DNA from: Pseudomonas sp. LS1212
GTDB lineage: Bacteria; Pseudomonadota; Gammaproteobacteria; Pseudomonadales; Pseudomonadaceae
Length of the DNA: 64,000 nucleotides
Direction of reading: 5' to 3'
NCBI RefSeq assembly: GCF_024741815.1
Contig: NZ_CP102951.1
Location: 2,495,001-2,559,000, forward strand
Shown here piece by piece: positions 51,103 through 59,500 of the stretch (positions are counted from its first letter, which is position 1; every line of letters begins with the position of its first letter). A model generated the notes under the pieces. It saw only the letters and a program-made list of their open reading frames with translations, was not told where the DNA came from and did not search any database. Position numbers and translations under genes: made by a program.

Positions 51103-52359
51103 ATGCCTCTTGCCATTGCCGATCTCGATATCGCCCTGCCCAAACTGGCCCGCAAGATCCGCGTGCTCGAGGCACTGGCCTGGCCGGACGGGGTAGAGGA
51201 GCGCTTTCTCGCCGACTGGCGCGCCGGGCGTCCGACCTTGCCGGACGTCACGCTGGAACCGCGCAACCACCAAAGCGAAATCGAAAGCCTGGAAGCGCTG
51301 GCCAGCCAGTGCGACTTCGGCCACCCCGCGGGCCAGTTCCTGGCCATGACCGCGCGCAGCTACGCCACCGCCGGGCGCATGCTCGGAGCTATCGGCACGC
51401 CGGCCTTCGCCGACTATTCGGCGCAGCTGTACCGCCGCCCCGACTTCTTCTACCCGCGCTCGCAGCTGACGGCACTCGATGCGGCGCGCTTTTTCCTCGA
51501 TACCACCGATGCACTGCTTGGCGGCCAGCACATCCCCAAAACCGTCGCCGATATCCCGGCCCAGGACTTCGCCGAGTGGATGCAGCCGGAGCTTGATCGC
51601 TTCTTCGGGACCGGCCAGGTCAAGGTCATGGTCGACCCGGGGCTCGCCTCCAAGGCCATCGCCGGTGCCAGTCGCATCCGCCTGCGCGCCAGTGCCCTGT
51701 TTTCCGAACTGGACAAGGGCCAGCTGTTGCAACATGAAGCTTTCGTCCACGCCGCCACCGCCCAGAACGGCATGCTGCAACCCAACCTGGGCTGCCTGGC
51801 CTTGGGCGCGCCACGCACCACGGCGACCCAGGAAGGCATCGCCATGCTCGCCGAGCTGCTCACCGGCAGCATCGACATCCAGCGCCTGCGCCGCATCACC
51901 CTGCGCGTGCTGGCCGTGCAGCAGGCCCTGGACGGCGCCGACTTCATTGAGGTGTTCAAGGGCTTTCTCCAGGCCGGCCAGACCGAGGAAGAATCATTCC
52001 GCTCCACCCAGCGGATCTTCCGTGGCGGCGATGTGCGCGGCGGCAGTGCTTTCACCAAGGATGCCTGCTACCTCAGCGGCCTGATCAGCGTGCACACCCT
52101 GTTGCGCGTGGCCATCCGCGACAACCGCCCGGAATTGGTCAACCACCTGTTCGCCGGACGACTGACCACCGCCGATGTGGTACGCCTGGCGCCCTTGTTC
52201 GAATCCGGTTGGCTGCAACCGCCGCGCTATGTGCCGTTCTGGGCCAGGGACATGCGCTTGCTGGCGGCGTTCTTCGCCTTCTCGGCCTTTGCCGGGCGCA
52301 TCAAGCTGGACTTGATCGACCTGGACCGGTTTGTTGCGCTGGAGGAAGAGAGTGACTGA
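51103..52359 (+). CDS. DUF1704 'flavohemoglobin expression-modulating QEGLA motif' protein
   Basis: This 418-residue protein has the DUF1704 metallopeptidase-like signature: HEAFVH at residues 211-216 and QEGIA at 243-247 (QEGLA in the family name), followed by SGSIDIQRLRRITLRV-type helices. Related eukaryotic enzymes are gluzincin tyrosine carboxypeptidases. The bacterial role is not known. It is intact while both neighbours are remnants. No glutathione-synthase-like partner gene is present. Confidence 0.85.
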   Translation: MPLAIADLDIALPKLARKIRVLEALAWPDGVEERFLADWRAGRPTLPDVTLEPRNHQSEIESLEALASQCDFGHPAGQFLAMTARSYATAGRMLGAIGTPAFADYSAQLYRRPDFFYPRSQLTALDAARFFLDTTDALLGGQHIPKTVADIPAQDFAEWMQPELDRFFGTGQVKVMVDPGLASKAIAGASRIRLRASALFSELDKGQLLQHEAFVHAATAQNGMLQPNLGCLALGAPRTTATQEGIAMLAELLTGSIDIQRLRRITLRVLAVQQALDGADFIEVFKGFLQAGQTEEESFRSTQRIFRGGDVRGGSAFTKDACYLSGLISVHTLLRVAIRDNRPELVNHLFAGRLTTADVVRLAPLFESGWLQPPRYVPFWARDMRLLAAFFAFSAFAGRIKLDLIDLDRFVALEEESD

Positions 52360-52389
52360 TGACTCTCCATTGGCCAGCGCCCGGTTGGG

Positions 52390-52550
52390 TTACGCACCCG
52401 CTTGCAGAGGGAACAACCCCAGGAGCAAACACATGCCCAGAATGAGGAAGCTCAAGGCGAAGGCCCGCTTCATGGTGTATTTCTGGTGGTCACTGAATTC
52501 CACCCCGGCCAAGCCGCACAACAGGTAGGTAGAAGCCACAAGGGGGCTGA
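52390..52550 (-). pseudogene. CitMHS-type transporter, C-terminal remnant
   Basis: The minus strand reads SPLVASTYLLCGLAGVEFSD, HQKYTMKRAFALSFLILGMC and a final membrane segment to LQAGA. The GLAG-D-HQ-xT pattern is the last-helix region of citrate-metal/H+ symporters (about 430 residues). Everything upstream is missing, and the frame continues into unrelated codons up to 52623. Only about 50 residues of the transporter remain. Confidence 0.65.
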
Positions 52551-52552
52551 GC

Positions 52553-52678
52553 AGGCTGCCAAGGCGTAGGCGTTGCTTGGCGTCAAGGCGGTGGTACGCA
52601 AGAAAGCCGAAGGATTCGTTCACATCGCGCTGGCCCAGAGCGGTCAGACCGATGTGACCGTAGCGCCGTCAGTGTGAA
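52553..52678 (+). pseudogene. Unidentified gene 3' remnant
   Basis: An open frame with no start ends KAVVRKKAEGFVHIALAQSG then QTDVTVAPSV and TGA at about 52678. The ending looks like a genuine protein C-terminus but I do not recognise the family. It touches the CitMHS remnant head-on, so both probably flank one deletion junction. Bases 52679-52749 carry the acetolactate synthase leader. Confidence 0.4.
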
Positions 52679-52749
52679 AGTCGGGGGCATGCCCCTTGAT
52701 CAATAATGGTAACAGGCGCGCAAGCGCTCACCGAGATTGAGGTGGAAAG

Positions 52750-54393
52750 ATGGCCAAGGCCGCAGATGTCGTGGTGAAATGCCTGGAAAATGAAGGGGTC
52801 AAGTATGTATTCGGCATTCCTGGTGAAGAAAACCTGGACCTGCTGGAGTCGTTGCGCTGTTCCAGCATCAAGCTGGTACTGACCCGCCACGAGCAGTCGG
52901 CTGGCTTCATGGCCGCCACCTACGGGCGCCTCACCGGCAAGACCGGCGTCAGCCTGTCGACCCTCGGCCCCGGTGCCACCAACCTGGTTACCGCCGGCGC
53001 CTATGCGTTTCTGGGCGGTATGCCGATGCTGATGATCACGGGCCAGAAGCCCATCAAGAAATCCAAGCAGGGCCGTTTCCAGATCCTCGACGTCGTGGGG
53101 ATGATGCAGCCGCTGACCAAGTACACCCACCAGCTGGCTTCAGCCGACAACATTCCGTCCCGTATACGCGAGGCTATCCGTCTGGCCGAGGAAGAAAAAC
53201 CGGGAGCGGTGCACCTGGAGCTGCCCGAGGATATCGCTGCCGAGGAGACTGACAGCACCCCGATTGCACCCAGCCTCAGCCGTCGGCCGCTGGCCGAGCA
53301 CAAGTCTATCAGTGCGGCGGTTTCCAAGCTCAAAGCGGCACGAAGCCCGATCCTGGTGATCGGGGCAGGCGCCAATCGGAAAATGACGGCAAAGGTACTG
53401 CGCCAGCTGATCGACAAAACCGGTATTCCTTTCGTCACCACGCAAATGGGCAAAGGCGTCGTGGATGAGCGCCATCCGCGCTTCCTCGGCAACGCCGCGC
53501 TGTCGTCCGGGGACTTCGTTCACCGCGCTGTCGAGGCGGCGGACCTGATCGTCAACATCGGCCACGATGTCATCGAAAAACCACCGTTTTTCATGGTCCG
53601 CGGTGGCACCGAAGTGATTCACGTGAACTTCCGTTCTGCCGAGGTCGACCCGGTCTATTTCCCGCAGATTGAAGTAGTCGGCGATATTGCCAACGCCGTC
53701 TGGCAGATCAGCGAGGCGCTCAGCCCCCAGGCTCATTGGGACTTCAGCCGTCTGCTGGCCATCCGTGAAGCTAACGAGGCCCAGGTTGCAGAGGGCGCCG
53801 ATGACGCGCGATTCCCGATCTACCCGCAGCGCCTGGTGGCCGATGTGCGCCGGGCGCTGCCGTCCGAGGGTATCGTGGCCCTGGACAACGGCATCTACAA
53901 GATCTGGTTCGCACGCAACTACAAGGCGCACATACCCAACACCGTGCTGCTGGACAACGCGCTCGCAACCATGGGCGCCGGGTTGCCATCGGCCATGGCC
54001 GCACGTCTGGTTTATCCGGACAGGCCGATCATTTCCGTTTGCGGCGATGGTGGCTTCATGATGAACAGTCAGGAGCTGGAGACCGCTGTGAGGATGAAGA
54101 TGAACCTGATCGTCATTATCCTGCGCGACGATGGCTACGGCATGATCCGCTGGAAACAATCGCAGATGGGCTTTACCGATTTCGGCCTTGATTACGGGAA
54201 TCCAGACTTTGTCATGTATGCGCAAAGCTATGGTGCCAAGGGGCACAGGGTGGAGAGCGCAGAGGCATTTCTACCATTGCTCGAGCGTTGCATGGCGGAA
54301 CCCGGGGTTCACCTTATCGACTGCCCGGTGGACTACTCAGAGAATGATTTCATTCTCAATAACGAGCTCAAAAGAAGAAGCGCCCTTGTTTGA
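52750..54393 (+). CDS. Acetolactate synthase-like ThDP enzyme
   Basis: A full-length (547 aa) thiamine-diphosphate enzyme. It shows the catalytic Glu in LTRHEQSAGFMAATYGRL, the acetolactate-synthase ITGQKPIKKSKQGRFQ segment, the central nucleotide-like domain, and the ThDP motif GDGGFMMNSQELETAV followed by DDGYGMIRW. It condenses two pyruvates to acetolactate. No small subunit gene follows, which fits catabolic acetolactate synthase, but a related ThDP carboligase is possible. Start behind GGTGGAAAG. Confidence 0.85.
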   Translation: MAKAADVVVKCLENEGVKYVFGIPGEENLDLLESLRCSSIKLVLTRHEQSAGFMAATYGRLTGKTGVSLSTLGPGATNLVTAGAYAFLGGMPMLMITGQKPIKKSKQGRFQILDVVGMMQPLTKYTHQLASADNIPSRIREAIRLAEEEKPGAVHLELPEDIAAEETDSTPIAPSLSRRPLAEHKSISAAVSKLKAARSPILVIGAGANRKMTAKVLRQLIDKTGIPFVTTQMGKGVVDERHPRFLGNAALSSGDFVHRAVEAADLIVNIGHDVIEKPPFFMVRGGTEVIHVNFRSAEVDPVYFPQIEVVGDIANAVWQISEALSPQAHWDFSRLLAIREANEAQVAEGADDARFPIYPQRLVADVRRALPSEGIVALDNGIYKIWFARNYKAHIPNTVLLDNALATMGAGLPSAMAARLVYPDRPIISVCGDGGFMMNSQELETAVRMKMNLIVIILRDDGYGMIRWKQSQMGFTDFGLDYGNPDFVMYAQSYGAKGHRVESAEAFLPLLERCMAEPGVHLIDCPVDYSENDFILNNELKRRSALV

Positions 54394-54394
54394 G

Positions 54395-54880
54395 TCAGCG
54401 CAAGATCTGATCGATTAATAGAAGGACGGCGATAATGACCATGATTGCTCCCGAGAGGCGACTGACCGCTTGAGCTGCCACGGGGCGTGCCTGCAACACG
54501 ACTCGAGAACCGAACCCCACCAGCAGGTAGATCACTCCACAACTGAAGGCGTGGAGCAGGCCTAGCGCGACGATCTGCATCGGAACCGGCCAGGAGGCCG
54601 TCGGGTCGGTGAATTGTGGCAACAAGGCCAGAAAAAGCAGAAAAACCTTGGGGTTGAGGCCGCTTACGCAGGCCCCTTTAAGTGTCCAGCGCGCCCAGGA
54701 GCCGGATGCTTGAGCTTCGCCGGCGCGAGGTACTGAAGGATGCAGGAGCATGTTGAGTCCCAGCCAAAGCAGATACGCAGCCCCGGCAATGGTGAGCACC
54801 GAAAGGGCAATGGGGCTGCTTGCAATCAGACCACCGACACCGGCCGCCACGATTAGCGTTGCCAACAAATGTCCGATCAA
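54395..54880 (-). pseudogene. LysE/RhtB exporter, N-terminus deleted
   Basis: The 161-residue frame starts abruptly at MIGHLLATLIVAAGVGGLIA. Family members begin some 40 residues earlier with a first helix containing the LSPGP motif, absent here. The rest is typical (AGAAYLLWLGLNMLLHPSVP, GLNPKVFLLFLALLPQF). Upstream sequence runs straight into a divergent Lrp remnant, so the 5' ends of both genes and the shared promoter were deleted. An export function is unlikely. Confidence 0.8.
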
Positions 54881-54883
54881 CTG

Positions 54884-55029
54884 GTTATCTTCTTCACGTC
54901 ATCACCCGTGATCTACCGGCTTTTCAACAGCTTTATGATGACCGCCTTTCCACGTTACCCAATGTTCAGCGATTGACCTCCACCCTTGTGATGAAGCGTG
55001 TCATTCAAGACCGTTCGCTTCCCCTGTGA
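54884..55029 (+). pseudogene. Lrp/AsnC-family regulator, C-terminal remnant
   Basis: The sequence GYLLHVITRDLPAFQQLYDD followed by RLSTLPNVQRLTSTLVMKRV is the last ~45 residues of the RAM effector domain of an Lrp/AsnC regulator, ending SLPL and a stop. The winged-helix half is missing. Such regulators usually sit divergent from a lysE exporter, exactly the geometry seen here minus the deleted centre. Confidence 0.8.
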
Positions 55030-55163
55030 TTTGAGCAAGTCTCATAGTGAAATAGCGATGAGAAACTAAGCGTGACAAAGCACATTCGGCCGAAGCCCCG
55101 AGTGCCGCACTTGCGATGAACCGCACGCAATACCTGCGTGCGGCGATCCATCAGCGATGACTT

Positions 55164-56261
55164 TCAAAACTTGAAGGTGTATCGAACTATCAGGCGATTT
55201 TCGTTGGCGCTGTCGGCGTAGGTGGAACGATTGGTGGAGTTGCGCCACTGTGCCGACACATTCTTGAACGGACCACTTTGTACGGTGTAGGTGATGTCGG
55301 TGACGCGCTCCCATTCCTTGCCATCCTCCCCAGGGATCGCAGTGAGGCGGCCTGGGATGTACTCAAGAGAGCAGGATCTACCTCATCGCCTTTGACATAT
55401 TTCAGGCCCAGGGTTAACCCAGGCAGGCCAGCCGCTGCGAAATCGAAATCGTAGCGCACTAACCAGACCCGTTCGTTGGGCGCGGTAAAGGTACTCACCA
55501 ACGACTCACCGAACAGGTAGGTGTCGGCGCCATTGATAAAGGCGAAGGACGTTTCCCCCCAGGCTTTCTGGAAACCGGCGCCGAAGGTGTGGCCGCTCAG
55601 GCGATAGGCCAATAGTGTGCTGAGTGTGCGGTTGTCCACTTCACCCAGGCCTTCATCTCCCGTTTCGCTGGCAGCAAAATAGCGGATGTCAGAGATGACC
55701 GATCCCGGGCCAAGCGCTCGATCAAGCTTCAACCCGAAAAACTGGGCGCGGTAGAGGTCTTCCAGTTCGGCCACATGGTAGCTGAGCGTGAGTTCCGGCA
55801 ACGCTTTGTAGTCCAGTGCCAGATAGGTGTAGTGATCGGCTTCGACCGGTTTGTAACCAAAGGTGGTCAGCGATTCAAAATCCGTCGAGTTACGCTCTTT
55901 TACCGCGTTGATCCGCAGGGCACTGAAGGTCAAAGGCTCAAGGTCTTTGGATACCAGCATTCCACCGCGGAACACTTGCGGGAGCAGGCGGCTGTTGTTG
56001 CTCGATAACATCGGCATCACCGGATTGAGGCCGCCGATACGCAGTTCGCTGCGTCCCAGGCGTGCCTTGGCGGTCGGTATCAGCTTGCTGTACTCGTCTT
56101 TCACGTTGCGTTGCGAATCATAGGCCAGCAGGCCGGACCCGGTGCGGTCTGGGCTGGAATCCAGTTTGACCCCGACCAGGCCGAGCGCATCGATGCCAAA
56201 GCCGAGGGTGCCCTCGGTGTAGCCAGACTGCACGTTGAGGATAAAGCCTTGGGCCCAAAGT
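55164..56261 (-). pseudogene. OprD-family porin, 5'-truncated and frameshifted
   Basis: The body is a clear OprD barrel (AQGFILNVQSGYTEGTLGFG, LDSSPDRTGSGLLAYDSQRN, GLKYVKGDEVDPALLS). About the first 55-60 residues, including the signal peptide, are missing and replaced by an araC fragment. Near 55370 the frame shifts; the true C-terminus (EWERVTDITYTVQSGPFKNV, ending IVRYTFKF at 55164) continues in another frame. Two independent lesions make this a dead gene. Confidence 0.85.
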
Positions 56262-56543
56262 TTTGCAATCAAGTAGTGCGTGGCACATCAGTTTGAAACT
56301 GCCACGCCGCATTGGATGACTGTCGATACCGAAGTACTCGTCATCCAGCAGATCCGCCAACGCGACCCAGAGGCGAGCGAATGCGGCGGCCGAGACTCTG
56401 GACCGTGGGGACTCCAGCAATTGAGGATCGATGTCGGCCTTTTGTAGTGCAAGTGACACGTCCATGTGGCGTTGTCTGGCACTGTAAAGCGCTTCATGCA
56501 CCAGGCCGATTGACGTGGTTCCTTTGTCTTGGGCTGTAGCCAT
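56256..56543 (-). pseudogene. AraC-family regulator, N-terminal remnant
   Basis: It starts MATAQDKGTTSIGLVHEALY behind GGAGAAG and follows the arabinose-binding-type N-terminal domain (LQKADIDPQLLESPRSRVSA, DDEYFGIDSHPMRRGSFKLM) for about 96 residues. It then joins oprD in a shifted frame near 56256-56270. The HTH domain is lost. The junction bases can be read as either gene, suggesting short shared sequence at the breakpoint. Confidence 0.82.
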
Positions 56544-56690
56544 GACTTCTCCGTTCTATTGACGGCTGTGCTCGGTCAATGCATATGTGCCCCAGGTGCC
56601 CCGGAAAACTACGCAAAACGTCGGAGCGCACCAGGTCGGAATGTGTAAGCCCCATGATTGCTGGCACTAATGGGCTGAGAGCACTGGCCT

Positions 56691-57605
56691 TCACAGACTA
56701 TCCGGATCCCCGAAGAACATCTGAATCCGAGACCGCAACCAGCGCTCCCCCGGGTCATTGTCCTGCGACCCACGCCAGGCCATGTGCAGCTCGAACGACT
56801 GGACATCGATCGGCAGCTCTTCGGCACGCACGCCGCCGGCGGCGGTCAGGGCGTCGGCCGTATAGTCGGGCACGGTTGCGACGATATCGGTGCCGGCCAG
56901 CAGCGTGCTCAACCCATTGAACTGAGGCACGGCCAGCACCACGTGACGCTTGCGCCCGACTTTTTCAAGCTCAGCGTCGACGAACCCGCTCAGGTCGCCG
57001 GCAAACGAAACCAGCGCATGGGGCCTGGAGCAGAAGTCGTCCAGGCTCAGCGCGCCCGGCATGGTGTCGGCGCGCAGCAGCTTCGGCTTGCTGCGGCGCA
57101 GCACCTTGCGCTTGGCATTGGCCGGCAGGTCGGCGGTGTAGCTCACTCCGATGGAGATTTCCCCGGAGGCCAGCAAGGAGGGCATCAGAATATAGTTGAC
57201 CCGTCGCACCACCAGGACAATGCCAGGCGCTTCGGCGCGCACGCGCTTGAGCAGCATCGGCAGCAAGGCGAATTCGGCATCGTCGGACAGGCCGATGCGA
57301 AACACTGCGTTGCTGGTGGCCGGGTCGAAATCGGCCGCGCGGCTGACCGCGGTAGAGATGGAATCGAGTGCCGGCGAGAGCAGGGCGAAGATTTCCACCG
57401 CCCTGGCCGAGGGTTCCATGCTGCGGCCGGTACGGACGAACAAGGGGTCGTCGAACAGGTTGCGCAAGCGCGACAGGGCCGCGCTGATGGCCGGCTGCCC
57501 CAGGAAGAGTTTTTCCGCCGCACGCGTCACACTGCGCTCATGCATCAGTGTTTCGAATACGATCAGCAGGTTCAGATCGACGCGACGCAGGTCGTTACGG
57601 TTCAT
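56691..57605 (-). CDS. mexT: LysR-family regulator MexT
   Basis: The 304-residue protein matches P. aeruginosa MexT closely: MNRNDLRRVDLNLLIVFETL, the HTH region ERSVTRAAEKLFLGQPAISA, and FRIGLSDDAEFALLPMLLKR. The reading frame is intact, without the 8-bp-type inactivating insertion known from wild-type PAO1. MexT activates mexEF-oprN and mexS. It is divergent from mexS, with a MexT-type box in between. In P. aeruginosa mexE follows mexT directly; here mexE lies 6.4 kb downstream. Confidence 0.95.
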   Translation of the reverse strand: MNRNDLRRVDLNLLIVFETLMHERSVTRAAEKLFLGQPAISAALSRLRNLFDDPLFVRTGRSMEPSARAVEIFALLSPALDSISTAVSRAADFDPATSNAVFRIGLSDDAEFALLPMLLKRVRAEAPGIVLVVRRVNYILMPSLLASGEISIGVSYTADLPANAKRKVLRRSKPKLLRADTMPGALSLDDFCSRPHALVSFAGDLSGFVDAELEKVGRKRHVVLAVPQFNGLSTLLAGTDIVATVPDYTADALTAAGGVRAEELPIDVQSFELHMAWRGSQDNDPGERWLRSRIQMFFGDPDSL

Positions 57606-57717
57606 CTGGTTCGCTTCACTGGGCTGTCAGGAATGGGGCTCGGAGTGAATCTTACGGGCAAAGGCTGTTACCCTGCATCGGAAAATTTGATTTTTGCCGC
57701 TGTAGAATGGATCTGCA

Positions 57718-57741
57718 ATCAATGACAGGCATGTCGACTAT
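57718..57741 (+). promoter_or_regulatory. MexT-type box upstream of mexS
   Basis: ATCA (57718-57721), five bases, AGGCAT, four bases, ACTAT. This keeps the ATCA-N5-x6-N4-ACYAT spacing of the P. aeruginosa MexT consensus and shares ATCAAT and AG at the same positions as the box before mexE. Confidence 0.7.
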
Positions 57742-57818
57742 TAATGGCCACTGATGGTCTAACCGGTAAAGCCCGGATAGAGTTCATGGCATTAGAGGTT
57801 TATTTGGCGAGGTTTGCG

Positions 57819-58841
57819 ATGTCCCGCACGATTCGTTTTCACAAGTTTGGCCCGGCCGAGGTGCTCAAGTGCGAAGAGCAGGTACCTGTGCAGCCCGCAC
57901 CCGGTGAGGTGCAAATACGTGTCGAAGCGATCGGCATCAGTTGGTATGACGTGCTTTGGCGCCAGAACCTGGCACCGTCCCAGGCGCATCTGCCTGCCGG
58001 GCTGGGTCATGAAATGGCAGGCATCGTGCTGGCAGTGGGCGAGGGCGTGGACGATCTGGCAGTGGGCGACAAGGTGGCCAGCTTCCCGGCCGAGAGCCCC
58101 AACCAGTATCCGGTCTACGGCGAAGTGATCGTATTGCCACGCACGGCCCTGACCCGCTACCCGGACATCCTGACCCCGATCGAGGCCAGCGTGCATTACA
58201 CGCCGTTGCTGATCGCCTATTTTGCCTATGTCGACCTGGCGCGGTTCAAGCCAGGGCAAACCGCGCTGATCACCGATGCCAGCCATTGTGCCGGCCCTTC
58301 GTTCGTGCAATTGGGCAAGGCACTGGGTATCAAGGTCATCGCGGCGACCAAATCCGCAGATGAGCGCGAGTACCTGCTGTCGTTGGGCGCCGACAAGGTC
58401 ATCGTCACCGAGGAGCAGGATCTGCTCATGCAGATCAGGAAGTACACCGACGGGCGTGGCGTCGACATGGCCCTGGATGGCCTGGGCGGCCCGCAGATGT
58501 CACTGTTGGGCGATGCCCTGGCGCCGCGCGGCAGCCTGGTCCTGTACGGCTTGCAAGGCGGCAACCAGACGCCATTCCCGGCCTGTGCAGCGTTCCAGAA
58601 GAACATTCAGTTCTTCGTGCACTGCCTGGGCAACTTCACCGGCAAGCCGGAGCTGGGCATTACCCAGGATCAGGTCGCATTGCAGCGAGCCCTGCGCGAT
58701 ATCAATCAGATGACCGCGGATCGGGTCCTGGTGCCGCAAATCACCCGGGTCTATCCGTTCGAGCAGTTCGTCGAAGCGCATCGCTACATGGACGAGTGCC
58801 CGTGTCGCGGCCGGGTGGCGTTGCAGATGCCCCCCGCCTGA
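57819..58841 (+). CDS. mexS: MexS quinone-oxidoreductase-like protein
   Basis: The 340-residue MDR-superfamily protein starts MSRTIRFHKFGPAEVLKCEE behind GAGG. It shows LPAGLGHEMAGIVLAVGEGV, the nucleotide-binding region ALITDASHCAGPSFVQLGKA, and a C-terminal MDECPCRGRVALQM. MexS detoxifies an electrophile whose build-up turns on MexT in P. aeruginosa. Divergence from mexT and the box between them match that system. Confidence 0.93.
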   Translation: MSRTIRFHKFGPAEVLKCEEQVPVQPAPGEVQIRVEAIGISWYDVLWRQNLAPSQAHLPAGLGHEMAGIVLAVGEGVDDLAVGDKVASFPAESPNQYPVYGEVIVLPRTALTRYPDILTPIEASVHYTPLLIAYFAYVDLARFKPGQTALITDASHCAGPSFVQLGKALGIKVIAATKSADEREYLLSLGADKVIVTEEQDLLMQIRKYTDGRGVDMALDGLGGPQMSLLGDALAPRGSLVLYGLQGGNQTPFPACAAFQKNIQFFVHCLGNFTGKPELGITQDQVALQRALRDINQMTADRVLVPQITRVYPFEQFVEAHRYMDECPCRGRVALQMPPA

Positions 58842-58890
58842 AGGCGGCTTGCAGCGGCGTGAAGCCTGTTGCTCCTCGTTGTTTCCCTAT

Positions 58891-58925
58891 AGCGCCAAGG
58901 CTGACTGCCTTGGCGCTTCTTTATA
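58891..58925 (+). terminator. Rho-independent terminator of mexS
   Basis: AGCGCCAAGGC (58891-58901) pairs perfectly with GCCTTGGCGCT (58907-58917) across a 5-base loop, followed by TCTTTAT, 50 bases after the mexS stop. Confidence 0.88.
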
Positions 58926-59500
58926 TGCAGATTATTCCGATCTTGCTTTAGGAAATTTCCTCTTGGTTAATCATGGTGGATAAACCTATTCCTCGGTTAT
59001 TTTTGCGGTTTATAGGGGCTTGTGTCTCTCTTCTTGATGTTGCCTGGGATTTGAAGAAAAACTGAACTGGTTTTTTGCTGGATTCTGTATCTTTTAATCA
59101 CTGCACAAGTGCCGATAATAGCTCACTCACCGTATTCTCACGGAATGAGACATGATCGTACATCCGCTTCGTATTACGTGTTTTTCAGTGCTCGATGGTG
59201 AGCTTTCCGAACCCTGTACTTGCCGTCAAGGCATGCGTGTGTGCAGGTTTGAGCGAACACAGAAGATTTAAAGTTTCTGTTTAATCTGTGATGAATTCGC
59301 CGGTAAACAGTTGTAGGAAGTTATTGGAAAATTCCTAGGATGTCGCAATTAAAAGACGACCACTCCTGACGGGAGTGGTTTGCCCGGTTACGCGTACTTG
59401 GCGCGTTGTTCGGCGATCCCTGTTTGCTGCCAAACGTTAATCTGTGTCGCGCTACTTGGCCGTGCCGAGCGTGACCGTCATTGAATGTCAGGTAAAAGCT
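58926..59500 (+). other. AT-rich intergenic region upstream of the PP-loop operon
   Basis: About 575 bases, visibly AT-richer than the flanks (for example around 59000-59120 and 59270-59350), without a credible gene. A hairpin ACCACTCC/GGAGTGGT lies at 59359-59379. The composition suggests a long promoter/leader or acquired DNA. Confidence 0.6.
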
